From an uncultured Oscillibacter sp. (lineage in GTDB: Bacteria; Bacillota; Clostridia; Oscillospirales; Oscillospiraceae), in NCBI GenBank assembly GCA_900542115.1, contig UQMC01000007.1, positions 1 through 29,661 of the forward strand: a stretch of 29,661 bases of DNA, in the 5' to 3' direction. Each line of letters starts with the position of its first letter. Position 1 is the first letter of the stretch. Shown in pieces: positions 1 through 7,728 of this stretch. The notes beneath the pieces are model-generated. The model was not told the origin of the DNA, did no database searches, and was given only the letters and a program-made list of their open reading frames with translations. Made by a program: the position numbers and the translations under genes.

Positions 1-506
1 AGAAGCAGGCTCAGGAGTCCATCCGTGACGAGGCTCTGCGCTGCGGCATGCACTACGTCAACGCTCGTTGGCTGGGCGGCATGATGACCAACTTCAAGAC
101 CATGCGTACCCGTGTGGACCGTCTGAACCAGCTCAAGACCATGCAGACCGACGGCACCTTTGATATGCTCCCCAAGAAGGAAGTCATGAAGCATCTGGGC
201 GAGATTGAGAAGCTGGAGAAGTATCTCGGCGGCGTGAAGGAAATGAAGAAGCTGCCCGGTGCCCTGTTTATCGTGGACACCCGCAAGGAGCGCAACGCCA
301 TTGCCGAGGCCCACAAGCTGGGTATCCCCGTGGTAGCCATTGCCGATACCAACTGCGATCCCGATGAGATCGATTATGTCATTCCCGGCAACGATGACGC
401 TATCCGCGCCATCAAGCTGATTGCTTCCGTCATGGCTAACGCCGTGCTGGAGGGCAAGCAGGGCGAGCAGATGGACGAGGCTGCTGAGGCCCCCGCTGCT
501 GAATAA
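1..506 (+). CDS. rpsB: 30S ribosomal protein S2, 5' end cut by the window
   Basis: This is the C-terminal part of ribosomal protein S2, a component of the small ribosomal subunit. The gene enters the window already open; the first complete codon begins at base 3, and about 167 residues remain of a protein that is usually 230-260 residues. Recognisable S2 stretches are [13 protein letters not shown], the [13 protein letters not shown] block, and [15 protein letters not shown] followed by [15 protein letters not shown]. It ends in an acidic alanine/glutamate-rich tail, common in S2 of Firmicutes. Codon use is very biased (AAG, GAG, CTG, CGC/CGT), as expected for a highly expressed gene. It is followed after 57 bases by tsf, the conserved rpsB-tsf order, and is probably co-transcribed with it. 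Identification is secure; the true start lies outside the window. Confidence 0.97.
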   Translation, partial: KQAQESIRDEALRCGMHYVNARWLGGMMTNFKTMRTRVDRLNQLKTMQTDGTFDMLPKKEVMKHLGEIEKLEKYLGGVKEMKKLPGALFIVDTRKERNAIAEAHKLGIPVVAIADTNCDPDEIDYVIPGNDDAIRAIKLIASVMANAVLEGKQGEQMDEAAEAPAAE

Positions 507-519
507 TTAAGACTTTGCA

Positions 520-533
520 GGAGCGTAAGCTCC
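520..533 (+). other. Small hairpin between rpsB and tsf
   Basis: A perfect 5-bp stem (GGAGC/GCTCC) closes a GTAA tetraloop in the 57-base gap between rpsB and tsf. There is no U-run after it, so it does not look like an intrinsic terminator. It could be a processing site or mRNA-stability element, or chance; the stem is short. Confidence 0.3.
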
Positions 534-563
534 GATACTATCATAAATTGGAGGAAAAAGATT

Positions 564-1484
564 ATGGCTTTTACCGCTGCTGATGTTAAGAATCTGCGCG
601 AAATGACCGGCGTAGGTATGATGGACTGCAAAAAGGCTCTGACCGCTTCCGATGGCGATATGGATAAGGCCATTGAGTTCCTGCGCGAAAAAGGTCTGGC
701 TGCTTCTGCCAAGAAGGCCGGCCGCGTAGCTGCCGAGGGCATGGCCTATGCCGCTGTGATTGATGGCGTGGGCGTTGTGGTCGAGGTCAATGCCGAGACC
801 GACTTCGTTGGCAAGAACGAGAAGTTTGTGGACTTCGTGAAGGGCGTTGCTGCTACTGTGGCCGCCAACAAGCCTGCTGATCTGGAGGCCCTCATGGCCT
901 GCAAGTACAACGGCACCGACCTGACTGTTGAGCAGCAGCAGCAGGAGATGGTCCTCGTTATCGGCGAGAACATCAAGGTCCGCCGCTTTGCTATCTTCAC
1001 CGAGGGTGTGTCTGTTCCCTATATCCACGCCGGCGGCAAGATCGGCGTGCTGGTGAACCTGAAGGTGGAGGGCGATATTGACGCCACTGCCGCCGGTAAG
1101 GACGTCGCTATGCAGATCGCCGCTCTGAATCCCCGTTTCTGGGACAAGTCTCAGGTCTCTCAGGACGTTCTGGACGAGGAGAAGAAGATCATGATGGTCC
1201 AGATGGAGAACGATCCCAAGATGGCTAACAAGCCCGAGCAGGTCCGCGAGAAGATCGTCATGGGTAAGATGAACAAGTTCTACTCTGAGAACTGCCTGCT
1301 GCAGCAGGAGTTTGTCCGCGGCGATGTGTTCACCGGCACTGTGGAGCAGTATCTTGCCGATGCTGCCAAGAAGCTGGGCGGCAAGATCACCTTCGTGGAT
1401 GCTATCCGCTTTGAGAAGGGCGAGGGCATCGAGAAGAAGCAGGAGAACTTCGCCGAGGAGATCGCCAAGATGGTCAAGGGCTAA
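564..1484 (+). CDS. tsf: Translation elongation factor Ts
   Basis: EF-Ts is the cytoplasmic guanine-nucleotide exchange factor that recycles EF-Tu from the GDP to the GTP form. The 306-residue protein is full length. The N-terminal UBA-like domain (residues 1-50) holds the EF-Ts signature LREMTGVGMMDCKKAL. The second signature, ETDFVGKN, lies near residue 88 and contacts EF-Tu. The rest forms the dimerisation/core region. The start is an ATG with GGAGG nine bases upstream. Codon bias is as strong as in rpsB. It is the last gene of its operon, with a strong terminator 30 bases after the stop. Confidence 0.98.
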   Translation: MAFTAADVKNLREMTGVGMMDCKKALTASDGDMDKAIEFLREKGLAASAKKAGRVAAEGMAYAAVIDGVGVVVEVNAETDFVGKNEKFVDFVKGVAATVAANKPADLEALMACKYNGTDLTVEQQQQEMVLVIGENIKVRRFAIFTEGVSVPYIHAGGKIGVLVNLKVEGDIDATAAGKDVAMQIAALNPRFWDKSQVSQDVLDEEKKIMMVQMENDPKMANKPEQVREKIVMGKMNKFYSENCLLQQEFVRGDVFTGTVEQYLADAAKKLGGKITFVDAIRFEKGEGIEKKQENFAEEIAKMVKG

Positions 1485-1514
1485 TCGGCCTTTACCGGAT
1501 AAGTTTATGAAGCG

Positions 1515-1546
1515 CAAAAGCAGCCGGAAACGGCTGCTTTTGTTTT
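1515..1546 (+). terminator. Intrinsic terminator after tsf
   Basis: A perfect 12-bp stem (arms 1515-1526 and 1531-1542) closes a GAAA tetraloop and runs into TTTT. It sits 30 bases after the tsf stop and ends the rpsB-tsf transcript. Confidence 0.92.
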
Positions 1547-1595
1547 ACTGCTGCGGCCTGCCTGACCTTTAAAAAAGAGACTTTCCCGGATTCCC

Positions 1596-1624
1596 TTGTA
1601 TTCTGACCGGTGAAATGGTATAAT
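1596..1624 (+). promoter_or_regulatory. Probable sigma-A promoter of the protease-scpAB operon
   Basis: A perfect -10 box TATAAT (1619-1624) is preceded at 17 bases by a weak -35, TTGTAT (1596-1601). It lies between the tsf terminator and the next start codon, where a new transcription unit must begin. The -35 matches consensus at only three positions. Confidence 0.6.
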
Positions 1625-1668
1625 TACTTTAATTTGGATTTGTATGTGTTTGACAAATTGGAGTTACT

Positions 1669-2328
1669 ATGCTGCATTATCTGCAAAATTTATTTCAGGC
1701 TATGGATTTTTCCTCTCTCACCGATGCGGTGCTCCGCGTGGCGGCAGTGTTTCTGTGTCTGACAATCCATGAGACCTGTCACGGCTTGGCGGCTCTGGCT
1801 TTGGGAGACCCCACGGCAAAGTCCATGCACCGCCTTTCCCTGAACCCGCTGCGCCACATAGATTGGTTCGGCTTGGCGCTGATGTTTGTGGCGGGCTTTG
1901 GCTGGGCGAAGCCTGTGCCGGTCAACCCTAATTATTTCCGCAAGCCGAAGCAGGGAATGGCCATCACCGCTCTGGCTGGTCCGATTTCCAATATTCTGCT
2001 GGCAATTCTGTTTTTGGGCATCAGCCGGGTCATCTATCTTTACGCACCCTACAGCGATGGAATGAATACGCTGTTCAACTGGTGTCTATACACCGTGGTG
2101 CCGATGTCGGTGGGTATGGGGATTTTCAACCTGATTCCTCTCCCACCACTGGATGGGTCCAAGGTAGTGGCAGTTCTTCTGCCGGATGACGCCTATGGAA
2201 AGCTCATGCGCTATGAGCGTTATGGTCTGCTGCTCCTGCTGGCGATCACATGGCTGGGGCTGGGCGGCAACCTGCTGGGAAACGCGATCTACCGCGTGTA
2301 TGAGGTGCTGTTCAACATTTTTTATTGA
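1669..2328 (+). CDS. Site-2 protease family (M50) membrane metalloprotease
   Basis: This is a small polytopic zinc metalloprotease of the site-2 protease (peptidase M50) family, of the short type without a PDZ domain. The zinc-binding HExxH motif is HETCH at residues 34-38 within the first membrane segment. The third zinc ligand comes from the conserved NxxPxPPLDG motif, here NLIPLPPLDG at 154-163. Hydrophobic segments lie near 22-45, 66-80, 100-126, 137-158 and 186-205. The length of 219 residues is normal for this subgroup. The start is ATG with GGAG six bases before it. It heads an operon with scpA and scpB, a common arrangement in Clostridia, but the substrate is not known; regulated intramembrane proteolysis in sporulation or stress is only a guess. 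Confidence 0.88.
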   Translation: MLHYLQNLFQAMDFSSLTDAVLRVAAVFLCLTIHETCHGLAALALGDPTAKSMHRLSLNPLRHIDWFGLALMFVAGFGWAKPVPVNPNYFRKPKQGMAITALAGPISNILLAILFLGISRVIYLYAPYSDGMNTLFNWCLYTVVPMSVGMGIFNLIPLPPLDGSKVVAVLLPDDAYGKLMRYERYGLLLLLAITWLGLGGNLLGNAIYRVYEVLFNIFY

Positions 2329-2340
2329 GAGGTATCGGTT

Positions 2341-3123
2341 TTGGAAAGTCCTGTATTCAAATTGGAAAAGGTGGTTCACTCCCGGACGGAGGAGATGCAG
2401 GATTTTGAAGGCCCGCTGGATTTGATTCTGTTTCTTCTGGGGAAAAATAAGTTGGAAATACAGGATATTTCCATTTCCCTGATCTGCGACCAGTACATTG
2501 TGTGGCTGGAGCAGCGACAGAAAATGGATCTGGAGGTGGCCAGCGAATTTGTCATTATGGCGTCTCATCTGGTGTATCTCAAGACCCGGATGCTGCTGTC
2601 CATTGAGGATGAGGAGGCCAAAAGTGAAATGGATGCGCTGCTTCAATCCTTGGAGGAGCGGCGGCGCAATGAAAAATACGCACAAGTCAAGGCTGTGAGC
2701 CAGCGATTGGAGCCGTTGAGCGAATTTGGCCGGAACATTATGACCCGCGGTCCGGAGCCGGTGAAGCGTGGCAAGGTCTATGAGTACAGCCACCAGCCGG
2801 GAGACCTGATTTTGGCGATGGCGGAGCTTCAGAGCCGTGCGGAGCGGAAGCTGCCGCCGCCCAAGGCGTCCTTCCGGGACATTGTGCAGCATGAGCCATA
2901 TCCGGTGGAGAGCAAGGCGCGGGAGATTCTGCAAAGGCTGAAAGCGGGCGGCGTGATGACGTTCCATTTCCTGTTCCGGGGAAACCGGAGCCGCAGCGAG
3001 GTTGTGGCTACCTTTTTGGCGGTGCTGGAGCTATGCAAGGCGCGTGTCCTGCGCCTGACGGGCTCTGAGACGGATTGCACCGTCCGGCAGGAGGGGACTG
3101 TGCCGGAGAATTTGACCATCTAA
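2341..3123 (+). CDS. scpA: Segregation and condensation protein A (kleisin)
   Basis: ScpA is the kleisin subunit that bridges SMC dimers with ScpB in the bacterial condensin, which compacts and segregates the chromosome. The 260-residue protein carries the family N-terminal block FEGPLDLILFLL near residue 22, followed by the helical SMC-neck-binding region. The C-terminal winged-helix region near residues 180-245 binds the other SMC head. The start is a TTG with GAGAGG eight bases upstream; the next in-frame ATG would remove the residues just before the conserved block. It lies 12 bases after the protease gene and 11 bases before scpB, so all three are probably translated from one mRNA. Confidence 0.95.
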   Translation: MESPVFKLEKVVHSRTEEMQDFEGPLDLILFLLGKNKLEIQDISISLICDQYIVWLEQRQKMDLEVASEFVIMASHLVYLKTRMLLSIEDEEAKSEMDALLQSLEERRRNEKYAQVKAVSQRLEPLSEFGRNIMTRGPEPVKRGKVYEYSHQPGDLILAMAELQSRAERKLPPPKASFRDIVQHEPYPVESKAREILQRLKAGGVMTFHFLFRGNRSRSEVVATFLAVLELCKARVLRLTGSETDCTVRQEGTVPENLTI

Positions 3124-3134
3124 GGAGAGGGACC

Positions 3135-3749
3135 ATGGCCGACATGGATAAAAAAGAAATGGAAGCCGCAGTGGAGAGCATCTTGTTCGCGTCGGGAGAG
3201 CCGGTGAACATTGAGCGCATCTGCGTGGCTCTTGCAATTGACCGGCTTACGGCGGAGCGCATTTTACAAGGGCTGATGGATTACTATGCCTATGAGCGCC
3301 GGGGAATGCGGCTTTTGAAAATTGAGGACTGCTGGCAGCTTTGCTCTGCCCCCGATTATGCGGAGGCGATTCGCAGGGCGTTTGAAATCCGAAAACCCGC
3401 CAAGCTGAGCCAGCCCGCGTTGGAGGTACTGACCATCATCGCGTATTATCAGCCGGTCACACGGGCCTATGTGGACCAAATTCGTGGCGTTGACAGCTCA
3501 TATACCATGAGTCTGCTGATAGATAGAGGCATGATCGAGGAATGCGGACGGCTTCAGGTGCCGGGGCGTCCCCGGCAGTACCGCACAACAAAGCAATTTT
3601 TGCGCTCGTTCCATCTGAGCAGCCTTGATGAACTCCCGGCCATGCCGGATATGGGAAATGATGGCCAGATGCGGCTGAACGAAGTCGGCGAGGTGGTGGA
3701 TGCCGCTGAGGGTGTGGATCCGGATACGGAGCGCACCGAGGAAGTGTAA
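3135..3749 (+). CDS. scpB: Segregation and condensation protein B
   Basis: ScpB forms a winged-helix dimer that binds the middle of ScpA in the SMC-ScpAB condensin. The 204-residue protein begins with the family helix MEAAVESILFASGEPV and carries SQPALEVLTIIAYYQPVTR and the VPGRPRQYRTT segment, all typical. An in-frame start exists 20 codons upstream, but the ATG at 3135 is preceded by GGAGAGG and gives the usual N-terminus, so I use it. The acidic C-terminal tail (after about residue 165) is variable in the family. It sits directly downstream of scpA, as in most Firmicutes. Confidence 0.95.
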   Translation: MADMDKKEMEAAVESILFASGEPVNIERICVALAIDRLTAERILQGLMDYYAYERRGMRLLKIEDCWQLCSAPDYAEAIRRAFEIRKPAKLSQPALEVLTIIAYYQPVTRAYVDQIRGVDSSYTMSLLIDRGMIEECGRLQVPGRPRQYRTTKQFLRSFHLSSLDELPAMPDMGNDGQMRLNEVGEVVDAAEGVDPDTERTEEV

Positions 3750-3775
3750 TCCTGATTTTGAGAGGAGGTGCGGCT

Positions 3776-4444
3776 GTGGCGGCCTTATGGATATTCGCTG
3801 TTCTGGCGGTGCTGCTGCTATTGCTGTGCCTCATCCGGGTCGGTGTGCTGGTCAGGTTCGGAAATGAACTGATCGTGACGGTCCGGCTTGGTGTTTTTCG
3901 TTTCCAGGTATTTCCGGAGAAAAAACGGGCAAAAGAAAAGCAAAAGCCGAAGCGAAAGCCGCCGCAGAGCGCAAAAGGGAAGAAACAAGCGTTTCCAAAG
4001 CCGACGTTTTCCGATGTGCGCGAGGCGGCGGGTGTCTTGTGGCCCAGCATAAAAAAAGCATTGGGGCGCAGCCGCCGGGGGATTCGTATTGACCCGATGG
4101 AGTTGTCCGTTGTTTTAGGCGGACAGGAGGAACCGGCAGACGCGGCGCAGCAGTACGGTACACTTCAGGGGACGGTCTGGACCGTTGTTCCGGCGCTGGA
4201 GCAGCTATTGGTGCTCCCACATCCGCGTATTCATATCGACATAGATTTTTCCGCAGAGATGGTAAGGGCCTCCGGTCAGGTGGGCCTGTCCGCCCGTATC
4301 GGCACGCTGGTGCGAATCGGACTGACGCTGGCGATACCCGCTCTGCGGTGGCTTCTGACCTATTTGAAGAAGAAAAAACAACAACGGCCTGCCGGAAAGG
4401 ATGGAATGACAGATGGAAATGGAAAAGAAAAGTCCGCTGCGTGA
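3776..4444 (+). CDS. DUF2953-type membrane-anchored protein
   Basis: I recognise this as a likely DUF2953 family protein (B. subtilis YtfI-like), of unknown biochemical function. A single N-terminal membrane anchor (residues about 2-24) is followed by a short beta-rich segment, a very basic lysine/arginine-rich linker (about 45-80), and a C-terminal region ending in another hydrophobic helix (about 178-195) and a basic tail. The start is a GTG at 3776 with AGGAGG seven bases before it; a longer in-frame TTG start at 3758 would place that ribosome-binding site inside the coding region. The gene precedes gerW (ytfJ) and overlaps it by 32 bases. YtfI and YtfJ are also neighbours in Bacillus, which supports the call and hints at a sporulation role. 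Confidence 0.8.
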   Translation: MAALWIFAVLAVLLLLLCLIRVGVLVRFGNELIVTVRLGVFRFQVFPEKKRAKEKQKPKRKPPQSAKGKKQAFPKPTFSDVREAAGVLWPSIKKALGRSRRGIRIDPMELSVVLGGQEEPADAAQQYGTLQGTVWTVVPALEQLLVLPHPRIHIDIDFSAEMVRASGQVGLSARIGTLVRIGLTLAIPALRWLLTYLKKKKQQRPAGKDGMTDGNGKEKSAA

Positions 4445-4805
4445 CCTGATGGATTCTACCATGGAAAAGGTGCACGAAATGGTGGATGCCAATAATATCG
4501 TGGGTGCGCCCATCACCACGCCGGATGGTGTGACCCTGATTCCAATCTCCCGCGTCAGCTTCGGCTTTGGAAGCGGCGGCGGAGATTACGGTAAGCAGGG
4601 GAAGGACAATTTCGGCGGTGGCGGCGGCGCCGGTGTGAAGATCGACCCAGTGGCCTTTCTGGTTATCAAGGACGGAACAACGCGTGTCATGCCGGTGGCG
4701 GTGCCGCCGGTGTCCACTGTGGACCGTATTGTGGATATGGCGCCGGATATCGTAGACAAAATCGGAAAATTTTTCGATAAAAAAGAAGATGGGGAAATCG
4801 TCTGA
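4413..4805 (+). CDS. ytfJ: GerW family sporulation protein (YtfJ)
   Basis: This 130-residue protein belongs to the GerW/YtfJ family, made in the forespore and needed for proper spore germination in Bacillus; its biochemical activity is not established. The sequence shows the family core VGAPITTPDGVTLIPISRVSFGFGSGGGD followed by a glycine-rich loop (GGGGGAG) and the VDPVAFLVI-like strand, here IDPVAFLVIKDGTTRVMPV. It is a little shorter than the Bacillus protein (about 150). The ATG at 4413 overlaps the end of the preceding gene by 32 bases, so translation may be coupled; a second ATG two codons later is an alternative. Its presence is strong evidence for an endospore-former. Confidence 0.92.
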   Translation: MEMEKKSPLRDLMDSTMEKVHEMVDANNIVGAPITTPDGVTLIPISRVSFGFGSGGGDYGKQGKDNFGGGGGAGVKIDPVAFLVIKDGTTRVMPVAVPPVSTVDRIVDMAPDIVDKIGKFFDKKEDGEIV

Positions 4806-4848
4806 GCTGGGTATACTAAAGGCATCTCAGCGTTTGGGGTGATGATGC

Positions 4849-5934
4849 TTGCTTCAGCGGTTTTCCTGTGCAGTTCTTGCTATACTGATGTTGTATAGTG
4901 CTTTTCCTTGCCAGACATTTGCCGCGGAGACCTCGGCAACTTCCGCGATTTTAGTGGATGCGGACAGCGGGCGGGTGCTCTATGAGCAGAACGCGGGTCA
5001 GAAAATGCTGATTGCCAGCACTACAAAGATACTGACCGCGCTGGTGGCGATCCGGCATGGTGACCTGAATGCTTCGGTGAAGGTCTCAAGGGAAGCCGCC
5101 TATACAGAGGGCTCCTCCATGTATTTGAAGGAGGGAGAGACCCTGACGCTGGAAACGCTGCTGTATGGGCTGCTGCTCTGCTCCGGGAACGATGCGGCGG
5201 TAGCTATTGCACAGCACGTTGGCGGAACGGTGTCCGGCTTTGTGAAGCTGATGAATGAGACTGCTGCGGAGCTGGGAATGGAAAATTCATCCTTTGCCAA
5301 TCCAAACGGTCTGGATGATGAAAAGCACTATTCCACGGCACGGGACATGGCAAAGCTGGCAAGAGCCGCCGTTCATGACGCAACGCTGATGCGAATTGCA
5401 TCGACAAAAACTGTGACTATCGGCGGACGGACGATGCACAACCACAACAAGCTCCTGAGCTATATGGACAACTGCATCGGCCTGAAAACCGGATATACAA
5501 AGGCGGCGGGGCGCACACTGGTGAGCTGCGCGGAAAAAAATGGGCAGCGCCTCATCGCGGTGACGCTGCAGGACGGAAATGACTGGGCGGATCACCAGGC
5601 GCTGTATGAGTTCGGCTTTTCCGCCTATCCGCTGAGGACCTTAGCGGTACGGGGAAAAACGTTCACATATTTGAGGGTGGAAAACGGCATCGGCCCACTG
5701 CTCCCGGTGACAGCGGCAGACAGCTTTGCTTGGCCTACGGCAGAGACAGAGGAAGTCACAACGGAGCTTTGCTGGGACGCGCCGGCCTGTGCGCCGGTTA
5801 CTGCGGGAAAGACCCTGGGCTATGCGGTGTTCCGTCTTGATGGAAAGGAAATCGGGCGTGTTGCACTGCTGGCCGGACGAACAGTGCTGCCGGAGGCGGC
5901 CTCCGCACTGGGACAGTTAAAGGGCGGCGCTTGA
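4849..5934 (+). CDS. D-alanyl-D-alanine carboxypeptidase (DacF/DacB type)
   Basis: This penicillin-binding protein of the S11 family trims the terminal D-alanine from peptidoglycan stem peptides outside the membrane. A signal peptide covers residues 1-26 (cut near FAA-ET). The catalytic motifs are STTK (57-60, acylated serine 57), SGN (112-114) and KTG (213-215), in the expected order and spacing. A beta-rich C-terminal domain follows after about residue 265. The start is TTG with GGGG nine bases before it; a stop codon two triplets upstream excludes longer forms. The length of 361 residues is typical. The position behind gerW suggests a sporulation enzyme acting on cortex or germ-cell wall, but I cannot separate DacF from DacB by eye. 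Confidence 0.93.
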   Translation: MLQRFSCAVLAILMLYSAFPCQTFAAETSATSAILVDADSGRVLYEQNAGQKMLIASTTKILTALVAIRHGDLNASVKVSREAAYTEGSSMYLKEGETLTLETLLYGLLLCSGNDAAVAIAQHVGGTVSGFVKLMNETAAELGMENSSFANPNGLDDEKHYSTARDMAKLARAAVHDATLMRIASTKTVTIGGRTMHNHNKLLSYMDNCIGLKTGYTKAAGRTLVSCAEKNGQRLIAVTLQDGNDWADHQALYEFGFSAYPLRTLAVRGKTFTYLRVENGIGPLLPVTAADSFAWPTAETEEVTTELCWDAPACAPVTAGKTLGYAVFRLDGKEIGRVALLAGRTVLPEAASALGQLKGGA

Positions 5935-5958
5935 AATAATTGACATAGGGAGTCGGCA

Positions 5959-6669
5959 ATGGAAGAACGACTGCAAAAAATATTATCTGCGGCGGGGATT
6001 TGCTCAAGAAGGGCGTCTGAGGCATATCTGACTGCCGGCCGGGTGACCGTTAACGGAGAAGCGGCCCAATTAGGGCAGCGGGCGGACCCGGAAACAGATG
6101 TGATCTGCGTGGACGGCGTGCCGGTCAAGACCACTCCGAAGCCGATCTACGTCATGCTGAATAAGCCCCGCGGGTATGTGACAACGGTATCGGATGAGCA
6201 GGGGCGAAAAACGGTGATGGATTTGCTGCGTGGCATTGCGGGCCGTATCTATCCGGTGGGAAGGCTGGATATGGATTCGGAGGGCCTGCTGCTGCTGACA
6301 AATGACGGAGTGCTGGCGCAAGGACTGCTGCATCCGAGCCATGAGGTGTCGAAGGAGTACCACGTAACGGTTTCCGGCGCGCTGGAAAATGCCGCGGAGC
6401 GGCTGGCCCGTGTCCGGGATGTCGGGGGCCTTCCGATTCGCCCGGCACAGGTGCGGCTGCTGAGACAGGACGAGGGACAGGCTGTTTTCAGCATCGTGAT
6501 TCATGAGGGCCGCAACCGTCAGATTCGGCGGATGTGCGCACAGTGCGGATTGAAGGTTCAGCGGCTCCAGCGGGTGCGGGAGCAGCAACTGCGGCTGGGA
6601 GACCTGCCTCTTGGAAAATGGCGCTACCTGACGGAGCGCGAGGTCGCGGACCTGAAAAACAGAGCTTAA
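5959..6669 (+). CDS. rluB: RluB-type 23S rRNA pseudouridine synthase
   Basis: The enzyme converts a specific uridine of 23S rRNA (position 2605 in E. coli numbering for RluB) to pseudouridine. An S4 RNA-binding domain occupies residues 1-50 (MEERLQKILSAAGICSRR, then GRVTVNG). The catalytic RsuA/RluB domain follows with MLNKPRGYVTT and the GRLD motif, whose Asp104 is the nucleophile, and ends in the ...EGRNRQIRRMC block. At 236 residues it is full length for the Firmicute form. The ATG has GGGAG about six bases upstream. It is the last gene of the operon, with a terminator overlapping the stop. RsuA or RluE/F specificity cannot be fully excluded. Confidence 0.9.
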   Translation: MEERLQKILSAAGICSRRASEAYLTAGRVTVNGEAAQLGQRADPETDVICVDGVPVKTTPKPIYVMLNKPRGYVTTVSDEQGRKTVMDLLRGIAGRIYPVGRLDMDSEGLLLLTNDGVLAQGLLHPSHEVSKEYHVTVSGALENAAERLARVRDVGGLPIRPAQVRLLRQDEGQAVFSIVIHEGRNRQIRRMCAQCGLKVQRLQRVREQQLRLGDLPLGKWRYLTEREVADLKNRA

Positions 6670-6695
6670 ATAGCCGCCTGCCGCGGCTATTTTTT
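6668..6695 (+). terminator. Intrinsic terminator after rluB
   Basis: A 7-bp GC-rich stem (6671-6677 with 6683-6689), extended by three A-T pairs and with a CTGCC loop, runs into a six-T tail. It begins at the rluB stop codon and closes the seven-gene operon. Confidence 0.9.
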
Positions 6696-6725
6696 ACGGA
6701 ATACGCAAATGGAAGCGAAAATCCA

Positions 6726-6754
6726 TTTTCAAGCGGCAGGCAATGTGCTATAAT
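6726..6754 (+). promoter_or_regulatory. Probable sigma-A promoter with extended -10
   Basis: A perfect TATAAT (6749-6754) with an upstream TGC (extended -10) follows TTTTCA (6726-6731) at 17 bases. It lies just after the rluB terminator and about 110 bases before the RpiR-type regulator gene, so it should start that operon. Confidence 0.75.
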
Positions 6755-6864
6755 CAATGCGGCTTTGAGCTTTTTTGAAAAACTTTAGCTATGGATAAAA
6801 CAGATCTGGCGGAAATCAAAATTTCTGCTGAGACCTGCAAGGTGTTTCAGCAGAGGAGTAAACG

Positions 6865-7728
6865 ATGTCAAAAAGTGTACTGCATACCATTGAAGACCGG
6901 ATGGCGGCCTTTTCCAAGGGGCAAAAGCGCATCGCGCATTATATTCTGGATCATTACGATCAGGCGGCCTTTATGACTGCCAGCAAGCTGGGAAAGCTGA
7001 CGGAGGTCAGCGAGTCAACGGTTGTCCGTTTTGCCGCGGAGCTGGGGTATGACGGTTATCCCTCCATGCAGAAGGCGCTGCAGGAGATGGCCAGAAGCCG
7101 CCTGACCTCCACCCAGCGGATTCAGGCAGCGGAAAACAGCTACGGCGATGATATTTTAGGGAGCGTCATTCAGGCGGATATGGAAAATCTGCGTCAAATC
7201 GCCGTAAATGAGGATCGCGGGGAGTTCCGCGCCGCTGTGGAGCGCATTGTGGCGGCCAAGCACATTTACATATTCGGCGCCCGGTCCTCTACGCATCTGG
7301 CGGGGTATCTCTATTTTTATATGCAGATGATGCTGGAAAACGTGTCGCTGGTTCAGGCAAACGCCGCAGGCGAGATTTTCGAGCAGCTTTTCCGCAGCGG
7401 AAAGGGGGATGTGATGATTGCCATCAGCTTTCCCCGGTACTCAGCAGATACGATCAATGCCGTGAAGTTTGCAAAATCCCGGGGCATTGAGATCGTTGCC
7501 ATCACGGATCAGCGGCAGTCCCCGGTGGCCCAGCTGTCGGAAACGGCGCTGCTGGCCCCCAGTGAAATGCTGTCCTTTATTGATTCCATGACAGCGCCCA
7601 TGTCGCTTATCAACGCGCTGCTGGTGGGAATCGCAACGCGGATGGGAACGGATGTGGCAGAAACCTTTTCCATGCTGGAGAGTCTGTGGAACCAGTATGG
7701 CGTGTTTGGGAGCTCGGATGATGAGTAG
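6865..7728 (+). CDS. MurR/RpiR family transcriptional regulator
   Basis: A DNA-binding regulator whose family senses sugar phosphates or amino-sugar phosphates. The N-terminal helix-turn-helix (residues 1-77) includes KLGKLTEVSESTVVRFAAELGY; the SIS phosphosugar-binding domain spans about 120-260 with FGARSSTHLAGY and SFPRYSADTINAVKFA. The length of 287 residues is normal. The start is ATG with AGAGGAG six bases upstream. The gene heads an operon of housekeeping genes (cmk, plsC, ispH-S1) instead of a sugar operon, so its ligand and targets are not evident; it may simply control its own operon. Its stop overlaps the start of the next gene. Confidence 0.92.
   Translation: MSKSVLHTIEDRMAAFSKGQKRIAHYILDHYDQAAFMTASKLGKLTEVSESTVVRFAAELGYDGYPSMQKALQEMARSRLTSTQRIQAAENSYGDDILGSVIQADMENLRQIAVNEDRGEFRAAVERIVAAKHIYIFGARSSTHLAGYLYFYMQMMLENVSLVQANAAGEIFEQLFRSGKGDVMIAISFPRYSADTINAVKFAKSRGIEIVAITDQRQSPVAQLSETALLAPSEMLSFIDSMTAPMSLINALLVGIATRMGTDVAETFSMLESLWNQYGVFGSSDDE

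Noticed and set aside
507..1517. 336-codon minus-strand frame across tsf
   Set aside because: Mirror of tsf, caused by codon bias; no independent support.
6791..6976. 61-codon plus-strand frame at the start of the RpiR-type gene
   Set aside because: It overlaps the regulator in another frame, lacks a Shine-Dalgarno and lies mostly in the leader.
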